Shown: in pieces, positions 35,238 to 45,406 of the stretch
How positions within the stretch are numbered: position 1 is the first letter of the stretch
Layout: each line of letters begins with the position of its first letter
Made by a program: the position numbers and the translations under genes
Source: Vanrija pseudolonga
Taxonomy: Eukaryota > Basidiomycota > Tremellomycetes > Trichosporonales > Trichosporonaceae
Assembly: GCF_020906515.1 (NCBI RefSeq)
Contig: NC_085849.1
Location: 496,001 to 560,000 of the forward strand
DNA length: 64,000 nt
Direction: 5' to 3'
The notes under the pieces: model-generated
Told to the model about the DNA's origin: nothing
What the model saw: only the letters and a program-made list of their open reading frames with translations
Databases searched by the model: none

Positions 35238-37187
35238 ATGGCTGCCCCAATGGCTACCCCAAGCTACCTCAACGAAGAGGTTGATTTCATGACAATGTTC
35301 ACGAACCAGAACGACGACGGCGAGTCGGGTCCTGCTGTTGCACAGCTACCCTACGACTCGACCGTGCCTGCCCCCTCCCTCCCTCACGTCGACCCCCTTC
35401 ACGTTTTCGACACTCCCGCTCTCACTCCAGCTGGCTGGTCACCGATCGCCGCACACCGAGGACAGATGACCCATGCTCCGTACGGCTACCAGCCTCAGAT
35501 GTTCGCACCGCCTCACTTCCAGCCAGTGGTGACCCCAGTGGCTCAGTACGTCGAGCCCTCTGCCCTCCCCGGTGCTCGCCCGGCCAGTGCACCAACACCC
35601 ATGGCCCCGGCCGCTGGATTTTCGGCTTTCAGTGGTGCCCCGGGTGTCTCGACCCCTCCTCCTGCGCCAACAAGCGAGGGTACCCGACCTCCTGCCACGG
35701 CCGCTACGACCACCTCGACGGGCATTCCCAGCCCCGAGTCGGCCCCTGCCACCTCCCCGCTTTCCTCGGCTTCGGTGAAGAATGAGCCTGTCGCTGCTAC
35801 CGAGCGCGCTCAGGTTCGCCGCAAGCGCAAGCTTACCCCAGAGGACAAGCGCCGCATCTGCGAAATCTACCGTAACTCGCAGGGCAAGATTCGTCAGGAG
35901 GACATTGCCAAGGAGTACTCGGTCGACCGTTCGACAATCTCGAAGATTCTCAACCAGGAGGACCGCTGGCTCGACCCCGAGCAGCCCAACGCCAACGCCG
36001 CCCTTGCTCGTCGCCCCGGTGGCCGCTACCCTGCCATTGAGGAGGCGATTCACCGCTGGCTCGACGAGGCTGTGCTCGAGGGACGTGAGGTCAAGGACAC
36101 TGAGGCCAGGGAAGAGGCGCTCAAGATGGGTCTCCGTCTCGGACACCCTCACTTCCAGGCATCATCCAAGTGGTGGGACGGCGTCAAGCGCCGCCGCTTG
36201 GAGGAGGGCCGCTCCATGCCTAACATGCGTCGTGTCAACTCGCAGGTTCAGCCTCCTGTTGTTATCCCCAGCGGTGGCCTCGTGCGCTCCTACTCGGCCA
36301 TGACGATGGACGGTGCCGCCTTGCCGCATGACGCATACCACCAGTTCCCTATGCACGCGGGTCCGAGCCACTACCAGCTGGTCGACCCTAGCGTCGGCGT
36401 GCCCCCTGGCATGATGCTCATGCAGGCCATGCCAATTGGCGCACGTGCACGGTCGCAGTCGAACCCTCAGGCCATGCCAGGATACGTTGCCCAGCAGGCG
36501 CCATCCTTCGGCCCCGCTCGCCACCAGCGTCCGTCGCCTCCTCGCCACTCGCCCGTCACCCCCTTGGGCCGTCACAACTCGTTCCACGGTGCTGCTACCG
36601 CCAACGAGTCACCTTCCCGCACTGCCGCTCTTTCACGAGCAAACTCGAGCCAGGGTCGCCGCTCCCCCCATACACGATTGGGAGCTTCGGCCTTCGGTCT
36701 CACACCGGTGCGCGGGCCGGATCCCGCCCCGGTACACGCTGTTCCGCCTCTTGTTGCCAGTACACCCCAGGCATCGACGGAGCAGGCTTCCGTTTCCACT
36801 CCCACTTCTACAGGACCCATCGACACGACTGTCACGACCCCCGGCGCCGCCCTGGCCGCTTCGTCTGTCCCTAGCCTCTCGCCCACCTCGGGCTCGGATG
36901 GCTCGTCGGACGCCAACGGCCCTACCGCCCTTGGGCTCTCGCCTGGCACCCCTCTCACCCCCTCGCAGGCGACTGTGCCCGCAGCGTTCAGCCCGGCCGA
37001 GTACCTCGACCTCAACGGTGGAGTCCCTCCGCTCGTGTACGCTGCCGGTCATCACTACGAGCCCCGCCAGGCGCCCATGATGTACGCCCACGCCCCTCTC
37101 TCTTGCGTTCCCCCTGCCGGAATGGTGCAATACACGCCCGCACCAATGTACCCTGCGTACGAGTATGCTGTCCAGCACCCGTGGTGA
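35238..37187 (+). CDS. CENP-B-type helix-turn-helix DNA-binding protein
   Basis: A single coding exon of 649 residues. After a Pro/Ala/Ser/Thr-rich N-terminal part comes a basic RRKRKLTPEDKRRICEIYR, then a helix-turn-helix (QEDIAKEYSVDRSTISKIL) at about 195-245. A second one of the Tc5/CENP-B kind follows at about 255-325 (RYPAIEEAIHRWLDEAV ... FQASSKWWDGVKRRR). This tandem pair is the DNA-binding part of pogo-type transposases and of proteins domesticated from them (CENP-B, fission yeast Abp1/Cbh1). There is no catalytic DDE domain: the last 320 residues are Pro/Ser/Gln/His-rich, like an activation or interaction tail. So it is a host regulator or chromatin protein rather than a transposase. 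The start at 35238 is the first ATG of the main frame after the spliced leader. Confidence 0.85.
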   Translation: MAAPMATPSYLNEEVDFMTMFTNQNDDGESGPAVAQLPYDSTVPAPSLPHVDPLHVFDTPALTPAGWSPIAAHRGQMTHAPYGYQPQMFAPPHFQPVVTPVAQYVEPSALPGARPASAPTPMAPAAGFSAFSGAPGVSTPPPAPTSEGTRPPATAATTTSTGIPSPESAPATSPLSSASVKNEPVAATERAQVRRKRKLTPEDKRRICEIYRNSQGKIRQEDIAKEYSVDRSTISKILNQEDRWLDPEQPNANAALARRPGGRYPAIEEAIHRWLDEAVLEGREVKDTEAREEALKMGLRLGHPHFQASSKWWDGVKRRRLEEGRSMPNMRRVNSQVQPPVVIPSGGLVRSYSAMTMDGAALPHDAYHQFPMHAGPSHYQLVDPSVGVPPGMMLMQAMPIGARARSQSNPQAMPGYVAQQAPSFGPARHQRPSPPRHSPVTPLGRHNSFHGAATANESPSRTAALSRANSSQGRRSPHTRLGASAFGLTPVRGPDPAPVHAVPPLVASTPQASTEQASVSTPTSTGPIDTTVTTPGAALAASSVPSLSPTSGSDGSSDANGPTALGLSPGTPLTPSQATVPAAFSPAEYLDLNGGVPPLVYAAGHHYEPRQAPMMYAHAPLSCVPPAGMVQYTPAPMYPAYEYAVQHPW

Positions 37188-38557
37188 GCGCGATGGCCCA
37201 GCTGTCGAGCTTGCTCGACACGAGGGTTGCCCTGTCCATGACACTGGTTGTCATGGTTATAACTACACAAAGAGTCTGGCACTCTTCCATCATCCACCTA
37301 GCTCATCATTATGTTGCACACGCCCCCTCACTTAGTAGTCTTCCCGTAACGACACCCGAGATGTATTCAAATCATTCACGCATAGATACATCATGATGCA
37401 TCTCAATTGCCACCCATGCTGCTAGTTGCAATGTAGGAGCTAGTTGCTACTGCTGCCACTTAATTTGTGCCACTTGCTGGCTCTGCACCGCCTCGACGCG
37501 TCGTCCATCCGACAGGCCCGGCTCATTCGTCATCTGTCGTCGACTACATTAACGCACGCAAGACGCGTCGTCATTGCATAGCCCATCATTAGCGGTCCCA
37601 ACCGACGGCGGCGGAGGTGGCCGCGGGTGGCCTTGGGACGTTCCCCTCAGCAACGACGAACTGTAATCCTCCGGCGTCCATCCTCTGCTCCGCCGAGCCG
37701 CGGTGTGAACGTGGGAACTGTGTGGAACTGGCCGCCGTGCTGCCGAACTGCCGTGTGGTGTCGTCGTGTCCGTGTTCGCGCCTGCTCTTTTGCCAGCCTA
37801 TAGAATATGTACGTGCCTACCTCGGCTGTTGAGCGGGTTATGAATACGCGAGTGACACGGCTCACTGGGCAGGAACGAATATAGGCATACTTATGCGTTG
37901 TGTTATTTTGGCAGCATTTGGCTTGATAACCTCGGTCCCGTTAATAGTAGGTAGTGGGCGGTGCGCGCCGCGGGGGTTATTAGTCGCGGAGGCTATTACG
38001 ATCTGCGGAAGTATTGCAATGATCGGCGCACGGGGGAGTGAAGCTATTATTATTAAAGTGAGGTGAGCAATAAGGCCTAAGGAACCTGGTCGGAATCTAA
38101 GTTTTGATCCCGTCAGAGGAAATTAATTATACCGTCCTCCTGGTTAGAAATATGCTCAAGTCTCGTTTTTTGATCCCGCCGACGGATGCTGAAATTCATT
38201 ATGCCGTCCCTCTGGTTAGAAATACATCCAGGTCTCGTTTTTTGCCCCCGTTCTCCCCGGGACCATTCCCACGCACAAGCCACATGGCATCACGTGACGC
38301 TTCCAAAAGTTAGCAAATCTGTTGACACTGGCAGCGGCGGTGACGACAGGCGTAGTGTGGTGAGAGGAAGCAACAGCGACGAGAAGAAGAAGCTTGTCTC
38401 GCATCGACCCCCATCGGCATCACTGTAATCACAGGGTGATAGGGCAGCACGCAGCACAAAAGGACAAAGGACGAGACGACCTTTGCCACGCACCATCACG
38501 ACTGGCCCCTCCTCCTCCTTCCACTCCTCCCTTCCCTCCACTGCGTCTCCCTCGACC
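37188..38557. other. Intergenic region with AT-rich island
   Basis: This holds the 3' flank of the CENP-B-like gene, then an AT-rich stretch at about 37,800-38,250 that stands out from its GC-rich surroundings and holds a tandem repeat, and finally the RRP47 promoter with a CT-rich leader. No gene is supported. Confidence 0.5.
38088..38250 (+). repeat. Imperfect tandem repeat of about 70 bases in AT-rich island
   Basis: Two full units and part of a third can be aligned. Each carries TTTTGATCCCG, then ATTATRCCGTCC, then CTGGTTAGAAATA. The shared blocks recur at 66-72 base spacing, so a few small indels separate the units. The third unit stops after GGTCTCGTTTTTTG. There is no coding content. 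Confidence 0.75.
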
Positions 38558-39386
38558 ATGTCAGACGACCCCCGCGCAAGCCTCACGGCGCTCGACGACA
38601 CGCTCGACCACCTCGAAGCTGCGCTCGCGCCGCTCTTTGCGCGCCCATGGTCCGAGACGCTCGCCGGCCTGGGGCCGCTGGAACGCGCCAAGGCCGACGT
38701 GCTGCTCGCGTATGCGATCAACGACCTTGTTTGGGGTGAGTTGAGCGAGCTGAGCTGGCCTACCGTGCTCGAGTTGAAGTGGGCAATCACTAACCCCCGC
38801 CCAGTGTACCTCAAGTCCCGCGGCCTCAACCCCGAAACGCACGACGTCAGCAAGGAGCTCGAGAGGATACGCGGGTACTATGGCAAGGTGAAGGACGCGG
38901 AGAACCCCGGTGGTGAGTAGCGCGAGGAGGCGAGGGAGAGCTCAGCTGACGCAACCCCCAGCAGCCCGCCGGACAACAATCGACAAGGCCGCCGCACACC
39001 GCTTCGTCGTCGCCGCGATCCCCGCCTCGCAGCGCCAGCAGCAAAGCCCAGCGAACGCCAACGCCGCGCTCGCGGCGCGCCAGGCGGCAGCGGCGTACGA
39101 GGACGTCGGGCGCGCAAGCAGGTTCAAGCACGTCGCGACCGAGGTCGAGCGGCTCGTGCCCGGCGAGCCGGGCGAGGATGTTGAGATGGAGGATGCCGGG
39201 GATGCCGAGGCAGGCGGCGACTCGGACGCCTCCGCCGCCGAGCTGCTGTTATCCGTCGATGCGGAGATCGAGGCTGATGCGGCTGGCGGTGCCGGCGAGG
39301 AGGTCGTGCAGGAGGAGAAGGAAGCGGAGGGCAAGAGCGGGAGAAGGAGGAGCGGGAAGAGGAAGCGCGCCGAGGACTTGGCTTAA
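38558..39386 (+). CDS. RRP47: Exosome cofactor Rrp47/Lrp1/C1D
   Basis: Exons 38558-38735, 38805-38912 and 38962-39386 give 236 residues. The family binds the N-terminal PMC2NT domain of Rrp6 and helps the nuclear exosome process rRNA, snRNA and snoRNA 3' ends. The Sas10/C1D domain fills residues 5-115: a helix pair LDDTLDHLEAALAPLF and LERAKADVLLAYAINDLVW, then the signature VYLKSRGLNP and KELERIRGYYGKVKDAE, then RRTTIDKAAAHRFVVAAI. The tail is acidic and ends in a basic RRRSGKRKRAED likely to bind RNA or direct nuclear import. The third exon has a CAGCAG tandem acceptor, so one Ala may be present or absent. Confidence 0.9.
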
Positions 39387-39999
39387 GAAGTCCTGGTGGT
39401 GGCCGAGTCTCGTATGTAGGGCGGGCTGCGAAGGCGGCTGGACGGTGTTGCTGGCCCCTCGATGGCATAGATTCTGGTGATGGCCCTGGGCGTCTGGGCC
39501 TTGGGCTGCATGTACTATATAGAACGCTGTGATATGTATTGTTCAGCATTGACCGAGTGTGTGCCATCTCAACACTGACAGAGTCCCATCTGTACCTCGC
39601 CCACTCTCGCTATGGCGACTTGAACGGTTGTGGTCCACGGCCGAGGGCACCTCCTGTGCGACACATACCCCAGTCTCACCGACTCTCTATGCACATAGCC
39701 CCTCACGAGCCCACACCGCATACATCGATACCATGCATTGCGCTTTACAACATGCGCTGTCTCTACCTACTGCTACTACCTACGTCGTACAATGCTTCAC
39801 GCCGTGCCCAGCGCGACGGCGTGGATGATCTTCTCATGGTGGTATTCACAGACACTGTCCATGGAGGCGCTGCCACCGGGGCGGCGCTGGCAGCCGAGCT
39901 GAGCTCAGCTGCTTTACTGTTGTTGTGGGATGGGATGGGGGGTGGCACTATGCACACAGTGGTACACTTTCACAGATGGAAGTCGATGACATCTTCCAG
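39387..39999. other. Convergent intergenic stretch
   Basis: This holds the 3' flanks of RRP47 (+) and the acidic unknown gene (-). ACTATATAGAACG occurs near 39,517 without a gene beyond it. Nothing else is supported. Confidence 0.4.
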
Positions 40000-40939
40000 T
40001 CACACCTGGGCGCGCTCGCACGCGCCGCAGTCCTGGCACACGGACCAGAGGGAGCGGTGCCCCGACGCGTCGGGGTAATCGCTCATGCGGAGCTTGGGAA
40101 TGGACGTGCAGTGGGGTCCGTGGGCGTTACGGGCGCGCTCGATCGCCGACGCGTCCTCGGGGAGCGCGAAGCCCTGCGAGGGCTGCATGAGGCCCGGCTG
40201 GCCGGGGGCGCGTAGGGTAGTCGAGTACGGTTGCGCCGAGAGGGGGTAGGGCGCGCACGCAGACGATCCGCCGTTGTTGGAGAAGTGGTGGGGGTTGGAG
40301 TGGGCAGTGAAGGAAGGGTACATGGAGGGGTACGCCTTGTCGTCGTCGCTATCCATTTCATCCTCGTCGGCGCCGGGGCCAAAGCCGAACCCGCCGGATC
40401 CGCCCTCGGCGTACGAGTATGAGTCGGTCGCAATAACAGGCTCCTCGTGGATACCGCCCATGTCCATGTCCATGTCAAAGTCCATGTCATGGTCCATCAG
40501 GTCGGACGCCGACGCGCTCGCGCTGTTGTCCGGAATGAGGTCCGGCGTGGGGCCGTAGGCGTTGAGCGCGTCCGAGTCGTACGAGACGCCGCGGTGGTGC
40601 TGGGGGACGTGTTAGCGATGATGTTGGGGCAAAGGGGAGGGAAGGCGAGGAAGGTGGCACTTGTGTGGCAGTGGCCGAGGAAGGCAACACCGTCACCCAC
40701 GTCCACCTTCCCCGGTGCATCCACGCTCAGACACAGTGTTCAAGCATGCACCTGCGTCATACGCAGGCACCTGCGCGCTGCACGTCCTTCCTGACCACAA
40801 ACACACTCACCTTGGACGTCTGCTCCTCGTTGTCGAACTCGGGGGATCCGGCACGCTTGCGCTTGGGCTTGAAGCCCGAGGGGCCGCCGTGTGTAGGCTG
40901 CGCGCCAAACATGTTGCTCATAAACGCGGGCTGGGCCAT
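40000..40939 (-). CDS. Acidic protein with conserved-looking Cys tail, unknown function
   Basis: Exons, in transcript order, are 40939-40811 and 40599-40000: 242 residues. The start MAQPAFMSNMFG is the first ATG of the frame. A basic KPKRKRAGSPE near residue 25 could be a nuclear localisation signal. The middle is Asp/Met/Ser-rich (HDMDFDMDMDMGG). The C-terminus is more structured: HCTSIPKLRMSDYPDASGH, then SVCQDCGACERAQV, with four Cys that might bind zinc. I do not recognise the family. The intron (40600-40810) is longer than average but has good GTGAGT and CCCCCAG ends and joins the frames in phase. The composition suggests a nuclear regulator, which is inference only. Confidence 0.75.
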
Positions 40940-42241
40940 GGTACTGGGCAAGGGCGTGTAGGTGTAGGAAGGAAGGTGTCGAATGATGAAAGTGCAAGTG
41001 TTACAAACACTGGTCGATGTGCTGCTGCTGCTGCTGGGTGACTGGCTCGATCGGCAGGCACGGCGACTTTTTGGGTGGAGGTTGTTGTAGGCTGGGTGAT
41101 GTTTTGGTGATGTATGGCAGATGGCGGCTTGGTGCGGCGGTGCGCGTGACGCGGTCGCGTGTGTGGCCGGGGTGGGTGTTACTGGCTAGCAGTGGGCGGG
41201 GCAGGAAGGTTTGGTGGCAGGTGTCGTCGAGACTGTGTGTGGATGCAAGTGGTGTGTGGATGTAGTGGTGGTTGTGGTTGGGGGGTGTCGCCGGTGGTTG
41301 GTTGGTTGGCAGAGTCTTTATAGAAAGGGGTGGGGGGGTGGGTTGTTGGTTGAGTGAGCCAAAGAAACAGCAGCCGCCTCGAATGGTTACCCTTTACGAC
41401 GGTCAGAAAGGAAGGAAGGAGGGAAAGACGGAAAGGCTCACAGAATTATGTATCACACCTATTGGGTTTGAATGGGGGGGTGGAATAGGCTGCACTATAC
41501 ATGCACTGTACGGCCACCTTCCCTCCCGCGTCCACCAGCTGCTAAGCAGGGGGGGGGGTCAAAGGACATGACTGGACTGCTGCGTGCAGGCAGGCAGCAC
41601 CAAGCAAGCCAAACTCACCCACCTTCCCTTTGCGACCAACATCGGCGAGTGAATCTTCCTTCCTTTCTTGCACCCGCATTCGCCCACTCACCCGCCGCAC
41701 GCGCCCGGCAGCACGCGCCTGCCTGCCTGCCTCGCGTGTCTGGTACGCAAATTTGCCCCCGCTACATTACAGGCGATGGCCACAGGCGTCGTCGTCTGCC
41801 TGCCTGCCTGCCCGCCCCCGCCCACTTCGCGACTTGTAAGAGTGTGGCCCCCCCGAATCGGGACCCGACCCATGTAATTTCAAATGCCCCCCGCCCAAGT
41901 TCAGTTCCGTTCCAGGTTCCCAGACAAGGGCCACCAACCAGCCTCCAGCCTTTCTTTCCGCCTCCTCCTCTTGGGTCAATAGGGCGCGCGCTTGCATAAG
42001 TCTATTGTCCCTGTATTACCTCGGCCGTAGCGCGCCTCTTGGCTCCCTTTCTCGCTCTATGCTGCCAGTCCACCACACCCGACGGCTTAGGTCCGCAGCC
42101 CCGTCCGCACACCTATTCCACCGTTCCTCCGCTGGGACCACGTAAACGGCAGGGCCGACTCACGCCCGCCCTTCAGCCACGGCATGTTCCAGAGGAACGG
42201 CCAGCTACCAGCCGAGACTGGGCAGACTGATGCCCATTGGC
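40940..42241. other. Intergenic region, promoter of acidic unknown gene
   Basis: On the minus strand this is the upstream region of the acidic gene. It contains a run of G near 41550 and several TGCCTGCC-type repeats near 41720 and 41800. No gene is seen before the CSL stop codon at 42242. Confidence 0.45.
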
Positions 42242-45200
42242 TCAAGGAAGTTTGACCACGCGCAACCCTGTAGTACTCATGTTAGCAGGGTAAAAGCGCG
42301 AATGGGGAATACTCACCCCAGGGTGCACTGGCGCCCGGTGTGGCTGGTTGCTGCTGCGAATCGAGCGCGCGCTGTACGACGACACTCCAGCCAATGCCAT
42401 GTCCTGCTCCATCGGGCCGCACAAGCAGGATTGGAAGGTGCTGCGCGTTGCCGCCCTCCCTGCTAGCCGGCTCGGGCCGGCTCAAGGCTACTGTTGAAGG
42501 CGCGCCAGACGCTGTGGCGGAGGCCAGCTGGGCCCCGCCGGCGGGAGCATCAGCAGCCGTCGCGTCGTCATTGCCGTTGACACCTGCCAAGTCGAGCGTA
42601 GGCGCGATAAGGTCGCTGGGCAGGTGCTCGAGCTCAAACGTAGCGGCGTCGACGGGGGCGTCAGCTGGTTGCGTCGCATCGGCGCTGCCGCCCAAGCCGA
42701 GGTCGCTCTTGCCCGCATTGCGAAGTGCCTCTTGAATCGTAAGCTCTCCAGCGGGACCCATGACTCCAAGCCACGAGTTGTCGTCGGCAGCAACTGCTGC
42801 AGCAGCAGTAGCCGCAGCCGTGTCTGGTGCCTCGGTCGGTTCAGCCTCGACTTGGTCGGGAGGTGGTGCGATGGCGTCGACCGGCTGCGCCGCGCCGCCA
42901 GCGTACGGCGCGGCGTACTCCTGAATGACGCGCGCGACCTCGTCGGGGTCAGGCAGGTCAACGTTGGCGATGACGTGTGGAACACTGTATGGAAAGTTTG
43001 AGTACACTCGCCGGCCATCAGGAGCTCCAGGCTGCTGCGAGTCTGTTTCTGAGCCGTCATAGTGGATGGCGGGGTAGACTGTGGCTGGGTCGTAGTACTT
43101 GTCTTTCGGCGCGACAGATCTCCAAGTCGTGAATGGGAGTGGGCCTATTGGGCCGAGGTAGACGCTGAACGGCTGGGCGACTCCTCCAGCGGCGTCGGGG
43201 ACGAAGAAGTGGGACAGGGTGATGTCGAGCGCATTGTGCTCGGGCTGGTACACTGGGTCGGCCAGGAGGCGGGGAACGGGGTCGAGTGGGCCAGCTGGAA
43301 GGCTGTTGCCGTCGGCCCCGCCGTTGAAGAACGAGTATGAGAAGCACGCTGGGGGTGAGCACTGGCGCTTACACCTCCTACTCACCAACACCCCCAAGCA
43401 CCCAGCACATAAAGTCGTCCACGGTCTCGATAGTGACTGCGTTTGTTGTCGTCCCCTTGCCTGCACTCGCTGCTTGCTCCCCTTCTCTCCGTTTTGACGG
43501 GTTCCAAGTAAGACTGGCCTGCGTGCTGCCCTGTTCCTCCTCATCGATGGCAGCCTTGGCGAGGGCGTGTCGCTTGGTCTTCTTCTTTCGTTTGCGCGGT
43601 TCCCCAGACGGCTCTTGGCTTGCGGCATCTGTCGCCAGCGTCTCCAAGCTGCTCAGCGTCTCAGGCACAGGCTGCTGCGACGTCGAACTCTCGGCGGTCG
43701 CCTGGCTCCCGTCTGTCTTTACTCCTCTCTGCCGTGTGACCTTGACCTCGCCGGCGCCGGCCAGAGCGCCCGGCGCGGAGAGATACCATCTGCTCCCTCC
43801 CTCCAGGTCGACCTCGTAGTTGTCGAGCACGCGGACCAGCCCGACGCGCTGAAGCTCACTAACGGGATGTCCGTGGTCGCCGCCTACGACCGCCTCGTTC
43901 TTGTCCACTCGGACAAGCAGTATCGGAGCCGTTCGTACACCAGAGTGCACATCGACGAGGCAGACGATAGAGCCGTAGGTAACCACGCCGGCCTCGCGGT
44001 CGACGTCGAGCTTGAACCGCGCGCGCGGGTTCTTGTCCTCCGTCTCGGGGGGCGCAGCGCGCCGGAGCACCTCAAAGCGGAACGGCGACCACTTGCCTGC
44101 ACGCGCAGCAAGCTCGGGCACCTCGCTCTCGCTCTCACCACCATCGATCTTCATGTACTTTGTGCGCACAGTCTGCGCATTCACGCGCACCCAGAGCGCG
44201 AACGCGTCGGTCGTGGACAGACAGCTGGCCATGGACCGCGCCTTGGCCGTCTTCTGCGACGGCTTGGACACGAGCGTGAGCGGGTCGGACACGAACGTGG
44301 CCCATGGTTTTGGCGGGGCGATTTCCTGCGATTTAGGCTCGGAATCAGGTTGTTCTGCCGTTGTTGCCGTGGCCAGCGTCGGCTGTGTCTCCTCGAGCGT
44401 CGCGAGACTCGCTTGTCCCAGGTGGTCGACGAGCGGAGCCGGCTCGTCGACAGCATCGGGGATATCGCCCATCGTCGCGATCACCGCGTCGCCCAGCACT
44501 TGATGCAGCGAGTCGGCGTCGAGCGGCGCCGCCGTGTCGAGGGCAGCAGCCTCAGCTATTGTCGCGGGCTCGAGGACTGCCGATTCCACAACCACCGCCG
44601 CTGCCGTCTCTCCATTCTCCGTCGCGCCTGGGTCACCGATCGTGAGCTGGAGCCGGAACTCCTTACTCTTGCTCGGGTCCTCGCCGACCCAGAGGCCGGG
44701 GAACGCCAGGCCCTCGGCCAGCTCGTCTCGCGCCTTCATGTCCTCCCTGCTCCGCTCCCACGGCAGCGTACCGCCCCACCCAGTCTTGGCGGCGGCATGA
44801 CGCATGATCCGGCGCTTGTCGTCCCGTTCGGCCTTCTTCCCTCCGCCCGCGTAGAACGACGCAGGCGGCTCGCGCTCGCTCGTGTGCCCCACCCGATGGG
44901 TCTGGCTCGAGAAGACCGGGGAATCTCCGGCGCTCGGGCCCGCCGACAACGTCACTGCCGTCAGGTGTGGTAGGAGCGGTCCCGTGACTCGCAGTGTTGG
45001 CGGGGGCTGGATTATCCTGTCACGGTCAGCCACGTCGCCGCGAGGTCGCGTGAAGCACAACACACCTCCTCTCCTTGCCGTAGCTCTTTTGGCCAGTCTT
45101 CGGGTGCCACACCTCGACTGTCGAGAAATCATGGAGCACACCTTGCGTGAGTGGTGTCAGGCGAGGGGCTTTGGTGACGCGTTCGAGTCTGGGCGACTCG

Positions 45201-45406
45201 AGGGCGCGTTTCCGACTGCTTCCTGCCTCGAGCTCGCCACTCTCTAGCCCTGGGTCGAGGTACATGGGCAGCTGCTCGCCCCGCTCCTCGCCCTCGCCCT
45301 CGGCGGCGAAATGGTACGGATCTGTACCTGTGATGGCATTGAGGAGGAGGTCGAGCGGCGTCGCGTTCGGGTTGTCGTCGAGCAGATGCAGGTCCTGGTC
45401 TGCCAT
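42242..45406 (-). CDS. CSL (CBF1/Su(H)/LAG-1) family transcription factor
   Basis: Exons, in transcript order, are 45406-45066, 45016-43386, 43348-42317 and 42267-42242: 1009 residues. CSL proteins bind GTGRGAA-type DNA; fungi have them without Notch. The N-terminal Rel-like signature VWHPKTGQKSYGKERR is followed across an intron by IIQPPPTLRVTG (animals have FFCPPP). The beta-trefoil region is clear: LTLVSKPSQKTAKARS, VNAQTVRTKYMKIDGG, VTYGSIVCLVDVHSG, then LLVRVDKNEAVVGGDHGHPV and VSELQRVGLV. A Lys-rich insert (RKRKKKTKRHALAKA) precedes the last, TIG-like part (PFSVYLGPIGPLPFTTW). A Ser/Glu/Ala-rich insert of about 130 residues sits within the N-terminal domain. The last exon encodes only nine codons. 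In fission yeast, relatives Cbf11 and Cbf12 control cell-cycle, adhesion and lipid genes. Confidence 0.83.

Noticed and set aside
35238-37187. The CENP-B-like gene as an active pogo-type DNA transposon
   Set aside because: There is no DDE domain, no terminal inverted repeats around it were recognised, and the structure is that of a host gene.
38700-38760. A read-through form of RRP47 exon 1
   Set aside because: The frame stays open through the first intron, but splicing at GTGAGT is needed to give VYLKSRGLNP, which is the conserved C1D motif.
40940-40951. A longer N-terminus for the acidic unknown protein
   Set aside because: The extended frame would begin at a TTG codon. The first ATG of the frame is at 40,939.
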